Assembly (NCBI GenBank): GCA_038850735.1
Contig: JAWCLO010000004.1
Location: 62,001 to 126,000, forward strand
From: Methanomassiliicoccales archaeon
GTDB lineage: Archaea > Thermoplasmatota > Thermoplasmata > Methanomassiliicoccales > JACIVX01
Direction: 5' to 3'
DNA length: 64,000 nucleotides
The translations under genes and the position numbers were made by a program. Positions 35,443 through 44,181 of this stretch are shown here, piece after piece. The stretch's first letter is position 1; every line of letters begins with the position of its first letter. The notes below the pieces were generated by a model that was not told the origin of the DNA, did no database searches, and worked only from the letters and a program-made list of their open reading frames with translations.

Positions 35443-36371
35443 CTCGATCCCCCAATCAGCTTCAAATAAATATCCTCGAGCCCCCGCCTCATCTCCTCAA
35501 CAAATTCAATCTCTCCTCCGGCCTCAATGAGTGAGCGAACAATAATGGGGTTGTCTTCTTCTGGGTTCTCGACATCGATCATCAGGGTTTTATCGTCCCA
35601 GCGGACAGATCGCACACTGCGGAGTCTCTTCACTGCTTCAATGAGCTGGGGGGTGATTGTTTTCAACTGGATTCGCGTTGTCTTACCCCAAAGCCTACTC
35701 GCCAAGTCCTCTGCAGAACCTGTCGCAAGCAGCTTCCGCTGAATTATACCGACTCGATCGCATATTTTTTCTGCATCGTCCAAGTTGTGTGTATTGATGA
35801 AGATTGTACGACCTTCCTTCTTCAATTCGACGAGGTAATTTCGAACCGTAACCGCAGCGAGCGGGTCGAGTCCCGAGGTAGGTTCATCAAGGAAAAGAAA
35901 ATCTGGTTCATGAACAAGCGCCCTTGCTATCGCGATCTTCTGCTTCATTCCCTTCGAAAACTTAGCAACGGGATCATCTCGTCGATCCCATACGTCTAGC
36001 TTCATCAGCAGCTCCCTAATTTTTTTCTCTCTATCGCTCTTCGGAACGCCATACAAATGAGCGAAGAAATCTAGATTTCGATATGCGCTCAAAGATTCGT
36101 AAAGTCCTGGACTTTCAGGAAGGAGACCAATCATTCCTCTTATCTTGAGTGCATCATCGGGATCTGTTATATCAAGGCCATTGAGAAAAGCTGTACCAGA
36201 GGTGGGGGCTATGAGACAACAGAGCATCCTGATCGTTGTTGTTTTTCCAGCCCCATTTGGACCGATGAAACCGAAGACCTCTCCATCGCGGATTGTCAGA
36301 TTAAGATCCTCAACAGCGATTATGTTTCCAAAGTTCCTTGTAAGATTAAGCGTCTCGATCAGATACTTCAC
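35439..36371 (-). CDS. ABC transporter ATP-binding protein
   Basis: The 310-residue ATPase has Walker A GPNGAGKTT, signature FSKGMKQKI, Walker B FLFLDEPTSGLDP and switch His (NTHNLDDAE). It is coupled to the permease by a four-base overlap. The C-terminal ~90 residues match the extension of ABC-2 exporter ATPases. Likely a two-gene exporter. Confidence 0.93.
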   Translation of the reverse strand: MKYLIETLNLTRNFGNIIAVEDLNLTIRDGEVFGFIGPNGAGKTTTIRMLCCLIAPTSGTAFLNGLDITDPDDALKIRGMIGLLPESPGLYESLSAYRNLDFFAHLYGVPKSDREKKIRELLMKLDVWDRRDDPVAKFSKGMKQKIAIARALVHEPDFLFLDEPTSGLDPLAAVTVRNYLVELKKEGRTIFINTHNLDDAEKICDRVGIIQRKLLATGSAEDLASRLWGKTTRIQLKTITPQLIEAVKRLRSVRSVRWDDKTLMIDVENPEEDNPIIVRSLIEAGGEIEFVEEMRRGLEDIYLKLIGGSR

Positions 36372-36425
36372 CGTTTCCAGGATAATTTTTTTAAAGTTAG
36401 GCAGGAGTCAAACGTTGTTTATGAA

Positions 36426-37112
36426 TTAAAGCCTTGGCTTGTAATCCGGTGACTCTCCTTGTTTCAGTCCCGCACCTGAGTCTTCTCGCGACTTTGATAA
36501 CCCTTCAGCAGAAGTGTCTTTTGATGCAGCTGCTTCAGCTTTACGCGGCTTCATCTCGAGATAGTCCTTAAGCTCTTCGGCATCGATTTTCAGTATGATC
36601 ATATCTCCAATCGTTTTGATGTCGCTGGTTTGAATCTTAATGAGGGGAGTTGATAGCAATGATTTCTTGACTTTCAAATAATCAATTGCTTCCTTGTCAA
36701 GCTTTACCTCGACGAAGGGGATTGACCATTTCCTTTCTGGGGAGAAGATAATATTGTTTGCAAAGCCGATTTGCCTTGCCTTCCTGCAGATGACTCTCTT
36801 CCCAACGATGTCTGCTGCAGTTGTAACGGTCATTTCTTCATCCAATAATGCATCCTTAATCCCATTTATGGGTACAGATAGCGTTATCGTATCCGACACT
36901 GATTCAACTTTGTCGGTCTTCAATAGAATCTTAGCCGATGAGAACAATGGTTTTTTTACGCCAACCGCATCTTCTAAACCTTTTTTTACGGAAATTCTTA
37001 ACGCCGGAATGTACCAATTCTCGATATCGAGGGCAACGCCCTCGACAGTTCCCACAATTCTCGCGTCCGAAGTTACGATCTCAAGGCCAATTATGTCCTC
37101 CATTTTCAACAT
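36426..37112 (-). CDS. Double PRC-barrel domain protein
   Basis: About 228 residues with two PRC-barrel repeats (residues ~4-80 and ~105-185: IGLEIVTSDARIVGTVEG and VGKRVICRKARQIG), then a low-complexity tail rich in Lys, Ser and Asp. PRC barrels bind RNA or proteins in archaea. I start at ATG 37112, with GGGAT five bases upstream. It is next to the ABC exporter on the same strand, 54 bases before it. Confidence 0.8.
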   Translation of the reverse strand: MLKMEDIIGLEIVTSDARIVGTVEGVALDIENWYIPALRISVKKGLEDAVGVKKPLFSSAKILLKTDKVESVSDTITLSVPINGIKDALLDEEMTVTTAADIVGKRVICRKARQIGFANNIIFSPERKWSIPFVEVKLDKEAIDYLKVKKSLLSTPLIKIQTSDIKTIGDMIILKIDAEELKDYLEMKPRKAEAAASKDTSAEGLSKSREDSGAGLKQGESPDYKPRL

Positions 37113-37275
37113 GAATATCCCATATCTATTACGCACTTCATAGGTTAAACAATTTTCTCAATACAGCGTTAAATAATATATAATTAATTGATAATAATAA
37201 TGTTAATTTTTGTATCTTCATCTACTGCCAGCCCTAGATGCTGTGATTTCCCAAAAAAATTCCAAACCTTTATTC

Positions 37276-39594
37276 TTATTCAGGTCGCCTCCATTTCATA
37301 ACATATATGACCATTGCGATCCCAACGAAAACGAGAACAAGAGGAATGACAAGTATCCATAATGGAAAATCCTCGACAGAACTCACATTAATGGTAGCCA
37401 ATGCCATGTTGTTTGATTCATTCAGCTCGGGAATTTGATTAGAGGGGTCGATGATCACCGTCACGGTGTGACTCCCTTTAATTGCAATCCACGTGACCTT
37501 TGCTGTGGCAGTGCCGTTGATTGGCAAATACGGAATAATTTTCTGAGTTGGCAAGGGCGTGCCATCGATGGCAAACGTAACCATCACATTCATTGCATCC
37601 TCTGTGCCTAAATTTCTTATCGAGGCAGTGATCACAATTTCATCGCCATCCTTAATATCGCTTGATGAGAATGAGATGTTCGCATCCTCTATGACCAAAT
37701 CAGGCATGAAATAAGTAGATGGAGGAACTAAGATTTGAGTGGATGCAATGTTATTTGATTCGTTTAACTCTTTAATCTTGTCATCTGGATCTACAGAAAT
37801 GATAATCGTGTGCAACCCTTGCAGCGCTTGCCACTGAAAATCAATCTGGATAGTTGAATTTATCGGGATGAAATTCGCTTTTTTAAGCGTTCCGATCTGA
37901 AATGCGCCACGCATCGCCTTAATTTCCACGTCTGAAGCATTTGCATTGCCGATATTAGTAACATTGACGAGAATTCTTACCAAATCTCCTTCTTCGAGTT
38001 GTGCTGGTGAAAAAGTAATGTTTGAAGATGTGATTACTAGATCTGGAAAGAGCTCGATTGGATTATCGATCGTCACACTCGCGAATGCATATTCAGAATA
38101 TGCATCACCATCGTAAGCCCTAGCCTCAATAAGGTAATCACCGTTAAAGAACTCTGTCGTGTTGATTTGGACACTCCATTCGGTCAATCCGGTAGCATTG
38201 ATCCATTGTGTCGCCTCTCCCGATTCAAGGCGCGTGAGGCGAACTTGCACGGATACGAGGGTATCATTACCATCGGAATCGCTTGCAAGTCCAGAAATAT
38301 GAATGGTTCCTTGAAGTACCGAACCAGTCAGAGGTTGAAGAATCGTACAAGATGGTGGCATATTTAACATTCGCGCAAACATAATGCATTGAGGAGAAGT
38401 CCTTCTATCTTCAAACACTACCAGCGGCCAGCCGTCTGTTCCCACGGCGATATCTGGATTCTGTCTCTTGCTTGGTGATGTTGCATCATCGACCCTAATG
38501 CTCGGCGAAAAGGTAGTTCCATCATTTCGAGAAATTGCAAGTCTAATTTCGTATTCTTCAAGAGTTTGCAATTTGTAGACTACGGCCACAATTCCATTTT
38601 TACCGGCGTCTACCGATGGATCCACGCAGTAACCTCCGTCACTCACGACACTGGAAAAAGAAAAAGCAGCTACGCCATTCGATGATGTTGCTATTCTGAT
38701 TTCCGGAGTTCCACTTCTATAATCTTCCCAAACGACTGCAATATTTCCGTCATTCGCGAAGCAAACATCCGGCGATGTTTGGCGCTTATTGGACGGTCCG
38801 TCGCTAATGCGCAATGCTTTCGAAAAATTTTCTCCTGAATTATTGGAAACGGCGCCGTAGATATCAAAATACGGATCTGACCTGCTGTCTTCCCATACAA
38901 CGATGAGATGATCTCCCAATGCTGCGATTCTCGGCGAATTTTGAATGCAAGTTGCAATGTTGTAACTATCAATCTGGTGTGGCACTTCAAATGATGAACC
39001 CCAATCAAAAGATCTTGTACAATAGATTCTTGTAACATTGTGAGAATCGATTGTCACATTTTGCGACCATACAACGACTATCGTGCCATTTGAAATGGCA
39101 ATGTCTGGTTCATACGCCGCAACGTCAACGGAGCTTATCCGCACGTTTGCAGAAAAACTTTTGCCACCATCATCGGATCTTGAGAAGAAAATGGATGAAA
39201 TCCCATCTTCCCTGGAATCTTCCCACACAACGAAAATCGATCCATTGTCATTGATGGCGATTGATGGGGATGATCTTATGCCCATATAATCGTTGACATC
39301 ATCTACCCTGATCTTTTCGAGGAAGCTCGAGCCTGAATCTTCCGATTTTGCATAGAAAATCGCTGTTGGTTGAATGGCGCCCTCAGCCCAAACAACTGAT
39401 ATGTTACCGCCAGAGTCAACAGCGATTCTTGGAAAACCTTGAGTTCCATGAGATTCGCCACTGTCAACGGGGATATTTGTCGAAAAAGAGAATGCCAAGC
39501 TCTTATTGAGAACAATTGCAAATGAAATGGATGAGAAAAGGAGCACAAATATCATACCACATGTGGCTACCTTCCGCTTCATCATTTTCTCCAT
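37276..39594 (-). CDS. Large secreted surface protein with Asp-box repeats and CARDB domains
   Basis: The 772-residue protein has a signal peptide (hydrophobic residues 12-35), about five Asp-box (S-x-D-x-G-x-x-F) repeats in the first half (e.g. SDDGGKSF), as in sialidase-like beta-propellers, an Ig-like section, two CARDB domains (about residues 515-620 and 630-740) ending in LNESNNIAS- and LNESNNMAL-type motifs, and a C-terminal transmembrane helix with basic stop (MKWRRPE). It is probably a cell-envelope protein that binds glycans or other surface molecules; no catalytic residues could be assigned. Confidence 0.82.
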   Translation of the reverse strand: MEKMMKRKVATCGMIFVLLFSSISFAIVLNKSLAFSFSTNIPVDSGESHGTQGFPRIAVDSGGNISVVWAEGAIQPTAIFYAKSEDSGSSFLEKIRVDDVNDYMGIRSSPSIAINDNGSIFVVWEDSREDGISSIFFSRSDDGGKSFSANVRISSVDVAAYEPDIAISNGTIVVVWSQNVTIDSHNVTRIYCTRSFDWGSSFEVPHQIDSYNIATCIQNSPRIAALGDHLIVVWEDSRSDPYFDIYGAVSNNSGENFSKALRISDGPSNKRQTSPDVCFANDGNIAVVWEDYRSGTPEIRIATSSNGVAAFSFSSVVSDGGYCVDPSVDAGKNGIVAVVYKLQTLEEYEIRLAISRNDGTTFSPSIRVDDATSPSKRQNPDIAVGTDGWPLVVFEDRRTSPQCIMFARMLNMPPSCTILQPLTGSVLQGTIHISGLASDSDGNDTLVSVQVRLTRLESGEATQWINATGLTEWSVQINTTEFFNGDYLIEARAYDGDAYSEYAFASVTIDNPIELFPDLVITSSNITFSPAQLEEGDLVRILVNVTNIGNANASDVEIKAMRGAFQIGTLKKANFIPINSTIQIDFQWQALQGLHTIIISVDPDDKIKELNESNNIASTQILVPPSTYFMPDLVIEDANISFSSSDIKDGDEIVITASIRNLGTEDAMNVMVTFAIDGTPLPTQKIIPYLPINGTATAKVTWIAIKGSHTVTVIIDPSNQIPELNESNNMALATINVSSVEDFPLWILVIPLVLVFVGIAMVIYVMKWRRPE

Positions 39595-40440
39595 CGAGTG
39601 AATGCGCCCGTTAAGTTAAAATGATTTTGTGTTGGATAAAAATAAATTCTTGATGCCTGACTTATGATAAAAATCTTTTAGACGCAGGATAGAGAATTAT
39701 TGAAAATTCTTACTGGATACGAAATTTCCTGCACTTATGATATTGCTAATTCTTCATTTTCAAGAAACTATCAATCCCTCTTAGGTATTTCCCAATCTTC
39801 TTGATATTTACTCGAAATGGAAGAGGCAAAAGCTTCATCGTATGAAAGAATTGGTTTTTTGATTTGTTCTACCAAATGTCCTTGTTCCATATTTTCGATG
39901 AAAATGTACATAGTAAATAAAGAAACACTATAACATTATCGAAACACTTTTTCCGTGCAGATATGTGGGGGCTGGGTCATCGATATCTTGAAAAAACATG
40001 ACACGAAAGTCGAATTCTTCGAGTGCATTTGTTTAGAATAAAAAGTTGAAGTTACTTGGTAGAATTTTACATAGCTCGGCCGACAGTTGAGGCGACCAAA
40101 GCGATGATCGTTGGCATGACTAAAATAGAATACACATATGGAATCTTCTCGAGATAACCCTGGGAACTTGTGGTCGAGGATGTCAAGAATCTTAATGATA
40201 GTACGCTATTGACTTCTCTTGATTGGGCGATTCATCACGGAATCGTGTTCCATGTAGCTAGAATTGGGTAATGACTCCTCTAAATAAGGTTGTTAATAAA
40301 AAGAGTATGATTGCATCCGTTAGTCGAGGATCCGTTTCTCGCATGAACTTGCCATGATAGCAAGACTTTCTGGTAAGAAAGATTGATCCGTAGACTGCAA
40401 GGGCAATTTGAAATATCTTGAGAATATACTAGTTTCTTCA
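39595..40440. other. 846-bp intergenic region without a recognisable gene
   Basis: An AT-rich stretch between the divergent surface-protein gene and the cupin gene. Short frames exist but none has a family match or ribosome-binding site; one plus-strand fragment around 40165-40270 stays open for about 35 codons and may be decayed coding sequence. No tRNA, repeat array or terminator is evident. Confidence 0.45.
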
Positions 40441-40788
40441 ATGCCACTGAAATGCATTCTTTATTCGGAGGTAAAACAGGAACAAGTTAAAGACGAGGGT
40501 GCGAGGGGCGCGAAGGTTCGATGGCTTATTACAAAGTCTGATGGTGTTTCCAATTTCGCTATGAGACAATTCGAAGTTGAGCCATCTGGCAGTTCCCCGA
40601 TGCATAAACATCCATACGAACACGAAGTTTTCGTGCTAAAAGGTAAATGCCAGGTGTATTGCGATGGCGAAACCGCAACTATAGGTCCAGGGGGAGTTAT
40701 TCTCATTCCTCCAAATGCTATGCATCAATTTCGAAATGTAGGATTCGAGCCACTCGAGTTTATATGCATGATTCCATACACCGACTAA
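40441..40788 (+). CDS. Small cupin-domain protein
   Basis: A 115-residue single cupin. Metal ligands HKHPYEHEVF (His, His, Glu) and a later His in PPNAMHQFRN fit the cupin 2 pattern. Such proteins bind metal or act as small isomerases, decarboxylases or sensors. I start at ATG 40441; an upstream TTG adds 11 unlikely residues. No operon partners on its strand. Confidence 0.85.
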   Translation: MPLKCILYSEVKQEQVKDEGARGAKVRWLITKSDGVSNFAMRQFEVEPSGSSPMHKHPYEHEVFVLKGKCQVYCDGETATIGPGGVILIPPNAMHQFRNVGFEPLEFICMIPYTD

Positions 40789-40899
40789 TAATATTTAGAT
40801 TCGATGAAAAAATGAAAATCCATGAACATTTTGGAAGGCCTATGGATATAAGCCTTTCCGGATCAAGCCTGTGCTGATCTCCTGCCTAATCTCAGGTAC

Positions 40900-41130
40900 T
40901 CAATACCACCAGCCTCGCCTCCGCAACCGATCCAGCCCTCTCCAGATGAAGCCAGGTGGGGTTCCGCGGCCGATTCCCCAGAATCTATACGGCCAGAGTC
41001 CTCTGCAGTAACAAAACGGCAATGTGAATGGGTTTGCATAGCCTGCAACTTGAAATCCAGCGCAATATCCTGCCCTTCGTCCAGTCATTGCACCAAGACC
41101 AAGCGGGCCTGTTCCGTCGCCACCAGGCCT
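40900..41130 (-). CDS. DUF5320-type protein whose start codon appears to be AGG
   Basis: The frame reads R-P-G-G-D-G-T-G-P-L-G-L-G-A-M-T-G, the usual DUF5320 start (MPGGDGTGP...), but the position of Met is AGG (41128-41130) and no ATG, GTG or TTG lies upstream before a TGA. AAGGAG lies 11-12 bases before the AGG. The first ATG in frame is 41088, which would cut 14 conserved residues. Either the start is mutated (pseudogene or sequence error) or an unusual start is used. The rest (76 codons) is intact, with aromatic/Gly-rich FGWGIGRG segments. The preceding gene stops two bases upstream. Confidence 0.6.
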   Translation of the reverse strand, partial: RPGGDGTGPLGLGAMTGRRAGYCAGFQVAGYANPFTLPFCYCRGLWPYRFWGIGRGTPPGFIWRGLDRLRRRGWWY

Positions 41131-41132
41131 TC

Positions 41133-41420
41133 CTAATCAGCTCCTTTTTTCATATTTTCGATTTCTTTCTTCAAAGCAGCGATGTCTCGTTCAATTTCGT
41201 CCCTTTCAGCTTCTAAGTATTGGAGTTCTTCTTCTAGCATTCGGGCTTCCTCTTCTCTTGATAGCTCTTGAGAGCTGTATGGTCTCACTGGCCACATTGG
41301 GGGCGCGATCGGATAAAGTAAATCCGCAGGATACGGAGGGCAATGCCTTGCTCTCATCCATTCAGGCAGACCAGTCACCCAATACATCCACAGGTAACCT
41401 CTTCCAAATCCTCTAGGCAT
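41133..41420 (-). CDS. DUF5320-type protein with C-terminal coiled coil
   Basis: About 95 residues from ATG 41420 (MPRGFGRGYLWMYWVTG). The first half is Pro/Trp/Tyr rich; the second half (residues 55-95) is a heptad-like coiled coil rich in Glu/Lys. This pairing with a DUF5320 partner and a DUF134 regulator is often seen near nitrogenase-cofactor-like NifX proteins, but none is here. An in-frame upstream start at 41465 is less likely. Stop is TAG. Confidence 0.78.
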   Translation of the reverse strand: MPRGFGRGYLWMYWVTGLPEWMRARHCPPYPADLLYPIAPPMWPVRPYSSQELSREEEARMLEEELQYLEAERDEIERDIAALKKEIENMKKGAD

Positions 41421-41680
41421 TTTTATCACCTCCTGAACGTTTTTCACTTCTGGATAGGGATCCACTTAAAACGGAATCCGATATCAAATTCTACAATTAA
41501 GGAATATGGAGATATAATATATAATTAATTTGCACTTATGCGCATAAATAACGATGCACTCAAAAGAATAGGAAAGGAATATATTGCCAAGTGCCACGAA
41601 AAAAATCTTATGAATGCACGACCATGATAAGTTCAAAAGGAAGCGTAATATACATTATAAGGAATAACCAGACAGATCAA

Positions 41681-42040
41681 ATGTTTCCGCCTCGACGAGG
41701 GAGAAGACGAGGACCTCGATGGATCTCAGAAATCCCAATCTTCAGGACATTTGGGCCAATTGACAGGCCCCACATAAGCGTCGTTAGAATGAGCTTCGAA
41801 GAACTTGAAGCGATCCGCCTCGTTGACTATCGGGGCTTTGATCAGGAGACCGCCGCGATGATGATGGGAATCTCAAGAAAATCACTATGGCTGGACCTAC
41901 ACTCCGCACGGTATAAACTCGCAAAGGCACTGATTGAGGGGGCCACAATTCATATCGAAGGTGGAAACTTTCTTCTAAGACCGGCTGATTTCTCTGGGTC
42001 TGATACAAAGACAAGAGAGCAAAAGAAGGATTATTCCTGA
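41681..42040 (+). CDS. DUF134 family putative DNA-binding protein
   Basis: About 119 residues. After a basic N-terminus (MFPPRRGRRRGPRW) there is the DUF134 helix-turn-helix: ELEAIRLVDYRGFDQETAAMMMGISRKSLWLDLHSARYKLAKALIEG. DUF134 proteins are sigma-70-region-4-like putative regulators. It is divergent from the DUF5320 pair, which it may regulate. A GTG at 41591 would add 30 residues that do not match the family. Confidence 0.82.
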   Translation: MFPPRRGRRRGPRWISEIPIFRTFGPIDRPHISVVRMSFEELEAIRLVDYRGFDQETAAMMMGISRKSLWLDLHSARYKLAKALIEGATIHIEGGNFLLRPADFSGSDTKTREQKKDYS

Positions 42041-42166
42041 TGGAGCAATCAAGGGCTTCATCTGCCGAGCGATTTCTGAGCTAGTATATAGTCTGATTTT
42101 TAAAGAATGATAATTCTACCATTTTTAAATGTGCTTCACACTTTTTGTTAAGCGCTAGAGATCGAG

Positions 42167-43330
42167 CTAATTTGATCCTTTCTTGATGTGAGGAAACATG
42201 AGTTCAGGCTTTGGTGTGAAAGCTAGTTCTCCTTCATTTACTAATTTAATTTTCGCTGATTCTGCGACTTTTCTCATTGCGTTGCTAATTGTTTGCTTCA
42301 TTTTTTCAGGCGAGGAACATATTCTCGCATTAATCACAATTCTTCCCTCACCAACAAAAGTACGACCTCCTCGAATATCATCGATTCGAAGCGTATCGCC
42401 GACCACACTGAGTTTCAGTGCGCTTTCACTCGATATGAGCATCGCCTTTAGATGAGCGACTGAAGTATCGTCAAAATCCTTCGAGATTTCTTTCATTACT
42501 TCGACGAGAAACGCTCGAGCATCTGTCGACATATCCGATCGGATAGTTGCATAGTAATTACACCATCCTAGGATGGCCTTTTCTCTTGCGAAGATCCTCT
42601 GATCAACCGGGAATGGCTTTTTTGTGCTGAGGACATTTGAAATCATCAAGTCTGCGATTACATCAACGCTTCTCTTTGAAATGAAAGAATAGGGAATTAC
42701 CACAGCCTCCTGGTTAAAATTTTTGACGTATTCGATGATTCTACCCAGATCTGCTTCATCAACAAGATCGCATTTCGACAAAACGATGACTTCAGCTTCT
42801 CTGATCTGATGGACGGGTATCGTATTTGCAACGTGAAAGGGTTCTACGCCCTCCTTTAAACATTTCGATAAAGAATATGCATCGACTACGGTGATCAATG
42901 GAGAAAGAGAAAAGTCGTTGGCATAAAATTCCCTCATCGGGGAGATTACAGCGGACAAAAGGTTAGTTGCTGTGCCTATCGACTCTGCAATTATGAGATC
43001 TGGTTTCCTTGACGATACGAAACGATAAGCATTATTGACAAATTCATCAAACCTCACACAAAAACAACCGCCTCGTACTTCCTCGACGTCAAAGCCGCCG
43101 CTACGCATAAATTCTGTGTCGACAAGTGCATTTCCCTGGTCGTTTGTAATGATCCCTACGATGGCATTTTTCTCTTTTCTCAAATATGACGCGACGGCAA
43201 ACGCCATGCTAGACTTGCCCGCACCCAAGAATCCACTGATAATTGCGATTCTGACAGGTGCATTTCCTTGCTTCTCAAAGCCTTTATTCACATTCGGTGC
43301 AATCGATCGATGCGCTAAATAAATTACCAT
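42167..43330 (-). CDS. CobW/G3E-type P-loop GTPase
   Basis: The 387-residue protein has Walker A GFLGAGKSS, the metal-binding loop GGCFCVR, and an SKCD guanine motif. G3E GTPases deliver metals such as cobalt, zinc or nickel. The usual loop is GGCxCC; here the third cysteine is replaced (CFCV). That may lower or alter metal affinity. The first ~25 residues are extra. It precedes the winged-helix regulator on the same strand, gap 59 bases downstream of that gene. A role in cobalt supply for corrinoids is possible. Confidence 0.82.
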   Translation of the reverse strand: MVIYLAHRSIAPNVNKGFEKQGNAPVRIAIISGFLGAGKSSMAFAVASYLRKEKNAIVGIITNDQGNALVDTEFMRSGGFDVEEVRGGCFCVRFDEFVNNAYRFVSSRKPDLIIAESIGTATNLLSAVISPMREFYANDFSLSPLITVVDAYSLSKCLKEGVEPFHVANTIPVHQIREAEVIVLSKCDLVDEADLGRIIEYVKNFNQEAVVIPYSFISKRSVDVIADLMISNVLSTKKPFPVDQRIFAREKAILGWCNYYATIRSDMSTDARAFLVEVMKEISKDFDDTSVAHLKAMLISSESALKLSVVGDTLRIDDIRGGRTFVGEGRIVINARICSSPEKMKQTISNAMRKVAESAKIKLVNEGELAFTPKPELMFPHIKKGSN

Positions 43331-43389
43331 AAAGTAAGATATTGGAGCTTCTGCTCTGAATGCTCATTTTCTGAAATAGCGATCAGATT

Positions 43390-44010
43390 TCAAACCCCAT
43401 TGATCTTTACTATTCTTTTGATAAATGAGCACCTTTCGCAGGGAATTGTTATGACACTTTTTTCTCCTTTTGAAATACCTCGCAACGAACGGATTATTGC
43501 ATAATCTAAGGGTTTAAGCGGGGGGAGTCGTTGATTCGTTGCCAGAACGCTTTTTTCGGGTTGAGTAATTTGGAAAGTAAGAGATGCTTTTTTTAAATGC
43601 TCGAGACAATTGCCAACTTCCTCTTCGCTGCAGGAATCACATCGAACGCCAACTTTCTTCAATGATCCAAAAAGACCAGCAAGAGGATCTATCAGATGAA
43701 TCGTGTTTTCCTTTCCCAATGTTATGAAGATTGCATTCTTGGATAATGGCTCAATAAACTCTATTCGCGTGCCTCTAACTTTCCTTTCGTGAGCAACCTT
43801 CCAGAATTCATTGAGTTGATTGTTAAGTTGATATACAAGTTGGTGATAGTCGATTCCTATTGCATCAGCGAGTTCTTTTTTTGAGATTGGCGAATGTAAA
43901 GTTTTCCTGTACAAAGCTTTGACGATCTCTTTTCTGAGATTGTGATTGACGACGTTCACATATGCATCGGGGTCTATATACATAACTTCAATAACACAAG
44001 CCCTCTCCAT
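43390..44010 (-). CDS. Winged-helix regulator with cysteine motifs
   Basis: The 206-residue protein begins with an ArsR-like winged helix (about residues 15-80, RKEIVKALYRKTLHSPISKKELADAIGID), then a region with GVRCDSCSEEE and a C-terminal IPCERCSFI pair. Two CxxC pairs suggest metal or redox sensing. Divergent from hdrA with a palindrome between them. Exact family not recognised. Confidence 0.72.
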   Translation of the reverse strand: MERACVIEVMYIDPDAYVNVVNHNLRKEIVKALYRKTLHSPISKKELADAIGIDYHQLVYQLNNQLNEFWKVAHERKVRGTRIEFIEPLSKNAIFITLGKENTIHLIDPLAGLFGSLKKVGVRCDSCSEEEVGNCLEHLKKASLTFQITQPEKSVLATNQRLPPLKPLDYAIIRSLRGISKGEKSVITIPCERCSFIKRIVKINGV

Positions 44011-44092
44011 TGATTATCAAATGTATGTTTATTATTAAAGTTTTATCTCAAATATTTTCGAATTTTCAAAGGAGCGGTTGGTTTCACAAAAA

Positions 44093-44118
44093 TTATAAAA
44101 TAATATTACAAGTGTAAT
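44093..44118 (+). promoter_or_regulatory. hdrA promoter with perfect 6-bp palindrome
   Basis: A TATA-like TTATAAAATA (44093-44102) is followed by ATTACA-AG-TGTAAT (44105-44118). The palindrome would overlap the region just after the TATA, a common repressor position. It lies between hdrA and the divergent winged-helix regulator, a natural candidate to bind it. Confidence 0.5.
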
Positions 44119-44181
44119 GTCTTCTGCCATCGTTACGCAATCACCCTCATTACAATAGAAAGGAGATCTGGGCTGATCAAT

